From positions 1 to 10,115 of the forward strand of contig CABSGW010000079.1 of the NCBI GenBank assembly GCA_902477365.1: DNA of 10,115 bases, given 5' to 3'. Positions within the stretch are counted from its first letter, which is position 1. Every line of letters starts with the position of its first letter. The position numbers and the translations under genes were made by a program. Positions 6,752 through 10,115 of the stretch are shown piece after piece. Origin of the DNA: an uncultured Prevotellaceae bacterium. GTDB taxonomy: Bacteria; Bacteroidota; Bacteroidia; Bacteroidales; Bacteroidaceae. A model generated the notes under the pieces. That model saw only the letters and a program-made list of their open reading frames with translations, did not search any database and had not been told where the DNA came from.

Positions 6752-6771
6752 GCGTAAAGGGGAGTTTACGC
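6752..6771 (+). other. Short perfect stem-loop just after copA
   Basis: The 7-base arms gcgtaaa (6752-6758) and tttacgc (6765-6771) pair exactly around a 6-base loop. The stem ends two bases before the terminator hairpin begins, making a tandem pair of hairpins. It may protect the copA mRNA 3' end or assist termination from the opposite strand. No T-tract follows it directly. Confidence 0.5.
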
Positions 6772-6772
6772 G

Positions 6773-6816
6773 AAGAGGGAACTAATTCGTTACGAAATCA
6801 GTTCCCTCTTTTTTTT
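6773..6816 (+). terminator. Rho-independent terminator of copA
   Basis: An 11-base perfect stem, aagagggaact (6773-6783) with agttccctctt (6800-6810), is followed by a run of eight T residues at 6809-6816. This is a strong intrinsic terminator for rightward transcription. It sits between convergent genes, 32 bases after the copA stop. In the leftward direction the stem is not followed by a T-run, so it is a weaker candidate terminator for the yfhO transcript. Confidence 0.9.
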
Positions 6817-6848
6817 ATGTATAGGGTGTTATGTCTCCCTCTTTACTT

Positions 6849-9407
6849 TTAGGCTTCGTGTTTCAAGCGGCGGGCAGCCTGTACCACAGCCAGCACAAAT
6901 CCGGCTAAGAGTAACGCCAGTGCCGTGTAAGCGATAGCCTCTGTCGTGGTGATGGACGTTGGATGGAAAGAGAACACGATGGTGTGTTCGCCTGCCGGTA
7001 CATATACCGCACGCAGTATGTAGTCGGCACGTGCTATCTCGATAGGCTTCCCGTCTAGGGTGGCTGTCCATCCGGGATAGTAAACCTCAGAGAAGACAAC
7101 AACACCGTTTTGTGACGAACGGACTTTATACGTTAGCTCGTTAGGCTGGTAAGCTGTCAGGACAACCGAAGCGGTCGAATCGGTTGCGAGTACACCCTCC
7201 GTGTCGCCCAGCGCTGCTTTAAAGCTACGGTCTACTACCGCTGTGTGGGTAGGTTGGATGCTCTTTAGTCCATCCATCTCCGCTTGGGCATTGTCTACGT
7301 AACGTACCTCGTTGACAAACCATCCGTTACCCGAAGCGTTCGGATTGGTTACAGGGGCTGTTCCCTGTTGGGTGGGTACGATGACATATTTCATGTTCAA
7401 CATATTCAGTACCGGACAGATGGTGTCGGTTTGAACAGAGGCCAAGTTTCCGTTGGTAGCAGAAATGGCTTGTTGCAGTCGCGTGATGTCTCTGGTCAGG
7501 CAGTGTTCGATGACGTCTTGGTAGCGTCTGAGTTTGGCTGCATGGTAACCGCCGATACTTTTATGCCAGTAAGACGTTGTGTTGTCATTGAATGTGTTGA
7601 CCGATAAATTCAATACGCGATAGCTGAGTGCTTTGTCTTGCAGGATAGCCTCGTCTGTGGTTGTTTTTTGCAAAGAACGTTCGTTTTGCCAAGGCTCTAC
7701 GTAACAATTGTCGTTCAGGTAACGTTTGTTCACCTGCCACATGTCGAACAGGCACAGTACGAGCAGGATGGCAACCATTGGAAGGGCCTTGAGCGTACCG
7801 CGTACATAGAGAATCAGTACCCCCGAACCGATGAGGACAATCCAGAAACTCCGCCAGGCGTCTGCCGAGATTACTGCTTGCCGTACAGCCGTGATGCTTT
7901 GGCTGAAAGCACCCAGCTCTGGACCTGAGAAGAATTGCTGCAAATGTTGCAATACCAGTTGTTCGTTAGAGGTGATACAGTTACCCAATACACCGGGGAA
8001 CAGAGCGAAAAGCAAAGCTGCCCCTCCGGTCAGTGCAAAACTCACACCAAACTTCCAAGGCTTTGCTTTCAGCGCTTCGGGGCGACGAATCACCTCGACT
8101 AGCGCCAAGATGGCCAGTAACGGAATGGTAAACTCGGCAACAACCAGCGCAGAGGCTACCGTTCTGAACTTATTGTATAAAGGCAGATAGTCAATGAAAA
8201 AGTCGGTTACGGGCATCAGGTTACGCCCCCAAGCAAAGAGGAACGAGAGGATTGTTCCGGCCAACAAGGCCCATTTGAGCGGGCCGCGAACAATGAAAAG
8301 TCCGAGAATAAACAACAGACAGACAAAGGCGCCGACATAAACAGGACCTGAAGTTCCGGGTTGCTCGCCCCAGTAATGGGAGATGCCGGGAGTGGAACCC
8401 TGTAACTGTGGATATAGGTTCTGCAACATTTGCATGTAGGTGGCATATTGGTCTTGTTTCTGCACAATGGGATCGTCAGACAATAGTCCGGAAGCGCCAC
8501 CTTTGACGTTGGGAACTAACAGAGTCCAACTTTCTCCCATTCCGTAGCTCCACTGCGTGATGTACTCACGACTCAGTCCGCTTCCGGTATTCTCATTGCT
8601 TTCGGTAGCGGCCGAGGCCGGTTGGGCCAGTTCGCTTTTGCCTCGCATGGTTTCTTTGCTGTACTCATAAGTGTGGTACAGGTTGGACAAGTTTGTCCCC
8701 AGTCCGATGAGGGCTGCAACCACCAGCACACCCGTTGCCTTGGCAAACTGAGGCAACCGATGGTGACGGATGGCGTCAACCAGATAGGCGATAACAATAA
8801 AGAGTATCAGGAAGAAGAAGTAATAGCTCATCTGGATGTGGTTTGACAGAATCTGCAATGCCGTAAACAGTGCAGTCACGATACCTCCCCACAGCAATTT
8901 CCCCCTGTAACAGAGAATAACACCCGCAATGGTGGGTGGGATGAAAGCCAGCGTCAGTACTTTCCACAAGTGTCCGGCGGCAATGATGATGAAGAAGTAG
9001 GACGAAAAGGCCCACAGCACAGCACCAAGAGCAGCCATCCAACTTTTAAAGTTGAATGCCCGGAGCAGAATGTAGAATCCCAGTAACAAGATGAACAGGA
9101 ACATCATAGAACCGGACAATCCCAGTTCGTACACATGAGAGATGGTACTGAGTACCGAGCGCGAACCATATTCGGGTGCCATCTGGTAGGTGGGCATCCC
9201 GCTGAACAGTGAGTTGGTCCATCGGGTCACCTCGCCGGTTTGTTCCTTGTAAGTACCCAATTCTTCGTTCGAGCCCAGGCTGGCCGTATTATCATGGCCG
9301 GTCAGCACCAGGCCTTGCGTCACCGGAGTGAAGAAATAGGCAAACGAGATCAGTAGGAAGAACAGTATGGCACCAATATCCGGAGCCGTTTTTTTTAGAA
9401 AACCCAT
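6849..9407 (-). CDS. YfhO-family polytopic membrane protein, probable GT-C glycosyltransferase
   Basis: A large inner-membrane protein of 852 residues in the YfhO family. Bacillus YfhO is implicated in glycosylating lipoteichoic acid from a polyprenyl-linked sugar. Bacteroidota lack that polymer, so the acceptor here is unknown. A first membrane helix at about 10-29 is followed by an outer loop with GHDN (D39), in the position of the GT-C catalytic aspartate. TRWTNSLFSGMPTYQ follows at 61-75, a family hallmark. Many further helices come next (for example about 100-117, 122-143, 148-166, 171-189 and 192-211). The C-terminal extracytoplasmic domain has SEVYYPGW (W780), then YILRAVYVPAGEH, both typical of the family, and a last helix ends in a basic tail, RRLKHEA. 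The start at 9407 is five bases after the ahcY stop, so the two genes are probably one transcript. An upstream start is excluded by the ahcY reading frame ending there. Family assignment is strong; activity is inferred. Confidence 0.9.
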   Translation of the reverse strand: MGFLKKTAPDIGAILFFLLISFAYFFTPVTQGLVLTGHDNTASLGSNEELGTYKEQTGEVTRWTNSLFSGMPTYQMAPEYGSRSVLSTISHVYELGLSGSMMFLFILLLGFYILLRAFNFKSWMAALGAVLWAFSSYFFIIIAAGHLWKVLTLAFIPPTIAGVILCYRGKLLWGGIVTALFTALQILSNHIQMSYYFFFLILFIVIAYLVDAIRHHRLPQFAKATGVLVVAALIGLGTNLSNLYHTYEYSKETMRGKSELAQPASAATESNENTGSGLSREYITQWSYGMGESWTLLVPNVKGGASGLLSDDPIVQKQDQYATYMQMLQNLYPQLQGSTPGISHYWGEQPGTSGPVYVGAFVCLLFILGLFIVRGPLKWALLAGTILSFLFAWGRNLMPVTDFFIDYLPLYNKFRTVASALVVAEFTIPLLAILALVEVIRRPEALKAKPWKFGVSFALTGGAALLFALFPGVLGNCITSNEQLVLQHLQQFFSGPELGAFSQSITAVRQAVISADAWRSFWIVLIGSGVLILYVRGTLKALPMVAILLVLCLFDMWQVNKRYLNDNCYVEPWQNERSLQKTTTDEAILQDKALSYRVLNLSVNTFNDNTTSYWHKSIGGYHAAKLRRYQDVIEHCLTRDITRLQQAISATNGNLASVQTDTICPVLNMLNMKYVIVPTQQGTAPVTNPNASGNGWFVNEVRYVDNAQAEMDGLKSIQPTHTAVVDRSFKAALGDTEGVLATDSTASVVLTAYQPNELTYKVRSSQNGVVVFSEVYYPGWTATLDGKPIEIARADYILRAVYVPAGEHTIVFSFHPTSITTTEAIAYTALALLLAGFVLAVVQAARRLKHEA

Positions 9408-9412
9408 GATAC

Positions 9413-10115
9413 TTAATATTTATAATGTTCAGCTTTGAAAGGTCCTTCTACCGGCACACCGATGTAGGCAGCCTGTTCTGGTGTCAGTTTGCTGAGGTGG
9501 GCACCTACGTGTTCCAAATGCAGGCGGGCAACTTCCTCGTCCAGGTATTTGGGTAAACGGTACACACCTACTTCATATTTCTTGCTGAACAGTTCAATTT
9601 GCGCCAGTGTCTGGTTGGTGAAAGAGTTACTCATCACAAAACTGGGGTGTCCGGTAGCGCATCCCAGGTTCACCAAGCGTCCGTCGGCCAACAGTATGAC
9701 ATGATGTCCGTCGGCAAAGCGATAACTGTCCACCTGGGGTTTGATGTTCTCGCAGCGTACGCCCGGTAACCGCTTCAGCGCATCTACCTGTATTTCGCTG
9801 TCAAAGTGTCCGATGTTGCACACAATGGCTTGGTCGGGCATTTGTGCCATATGTTCGGTGGTAATCACGTCAATGTTTCCGGTAGTTGTAATGAATATGT
9901 TACCGATACTGCACGCCTCTTCCATTGTCACCACCTCGTATCCCTCCATGGCAGCTTGCAGCGCACAGATAGGGTCTATCTCGGTTATCAGCACACGGGC
10001 ACCGTATGAACGCATACTTTGGGCGCAACCTTTACCAACATCGCCATATCCGGCCACAACGCAAACTTTGCCGGCTATCATCACGTCGGTAGCACGCTTG
10101 ATGCCGTCGGCCAAC
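9413..10115 (-). CDS. ahcY: S-adenosylhomocysteinase, C-terminal 233 residues (cut by window edge)
   Basis: Splits S-adenosylhomocysteine into adenosine and homocysteine, clearing the inhibitory product of methyltransferases; cytoplasmic and NAD-dependent. The N-terminal catalytic part lies beyond the right edge. The first complete codon visible is a TTG reading as leucine in the family segment (L)ADGIKRATDVMIAGK, not a start. The NAD-binding glycine loop AGYGDVGKG follows, then ITEIDPICALQAAMEGYEV, TTTGNIDVI and NIGHFDSEI. VNLGCATGHPSFVMSNSFTN and the tail GPFKAEHYKY, close to the conserved PFKPxHYRY end, confirm a natural C-terminus. The yfhO gene follows after five bases on the same strand. 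The gene's own promoter is outside the window. Confidence 0.97.
   Translation of the reverse strand, partial: LADGIKRATDVMIAGKVCVVAGYGDVGKGCAQSMRSYGARVLITEIDPICALQAAMEGYEVVTMEEACSIGNIFITTTGNIDVITTEHMAQMPDQAIVCNIGHFDSEIQVDALKRLPGVRCENIKPQVDSYRFADGHHVILLADGRLVNLGCATGHPSFVMSNSFTNQTLAQIELFSKKYEVGVYRLPKYLDEEVARLHLEHVGAHLSKLTPEQAAYIGVPVEGPFKAEHYKY

Overview
The window looks like a chromosomal segment of a Bacteroidota genome, most likely order Bacteroidales. Three spacers carry a box of the form TAnnTTTG, the -7 element known for this phylum. The gene types also fit: a copper ATPase with a C-terminal metal-binding domain, a long YfhO protein, and a LicD/glycosyltransferase set. The species cannot be named from the sequence alone. 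All genes look intact except the two cut by the window edges, and no RNA gene, insertion sequence or CRISPR array was seen.

Layout. The left edge holds the first 83 codons of gltX (glutamyl-tRNA synthetase), read leftward. A 341-base spacer follows, carrying divergent promoters for gltX and the next operon and a striking perfect 21-bp inverted repeat. From 593 to 4070 four genes run rightward almost without gaps: a LicD-family protein, a GT4 glycosyltransferase with a four-cysteine cluster, a GT2 glycosyltransferase, and a small regulator joining a heavy-metal-associated (HMA) domain to an AraC-type DNA-binding domain. After a 166-base spacer with its own promoter comes copA, a Cu(I)-exporting P1B-type ATPase with one HMA domain at each end. 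A strong terminator hairpin separates copA from a convergent pair on the minus strand: a YfhO-family polytopic membrane protein at 9407-6849 and, upstream of it with only 5 bases between, the C-terminal 233 residues of ahcY (S-adenosylhomocysteinase), cut by the right edge.

How the genes work together. The LicD/GT4/GT2 genes probably build or decorate a surface polysaccharide. The GT4 and GT2 resemble colanic-acid WcaC/WcaE-type enzymes in their motifs. The HMA-AraC protein is the most interesting gene. It is placed to sense Cu(I) and control copA, the next gene, but it is tied by position to the glycosyltransferase transcript. The copA promoter region holds an imperfect direct repeat that could be its operator. 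ahcY (methyl cycle) and yfhO (probable GT-C type envelope glycan enzyme) appear to share one transcript, with no obvious functional link.
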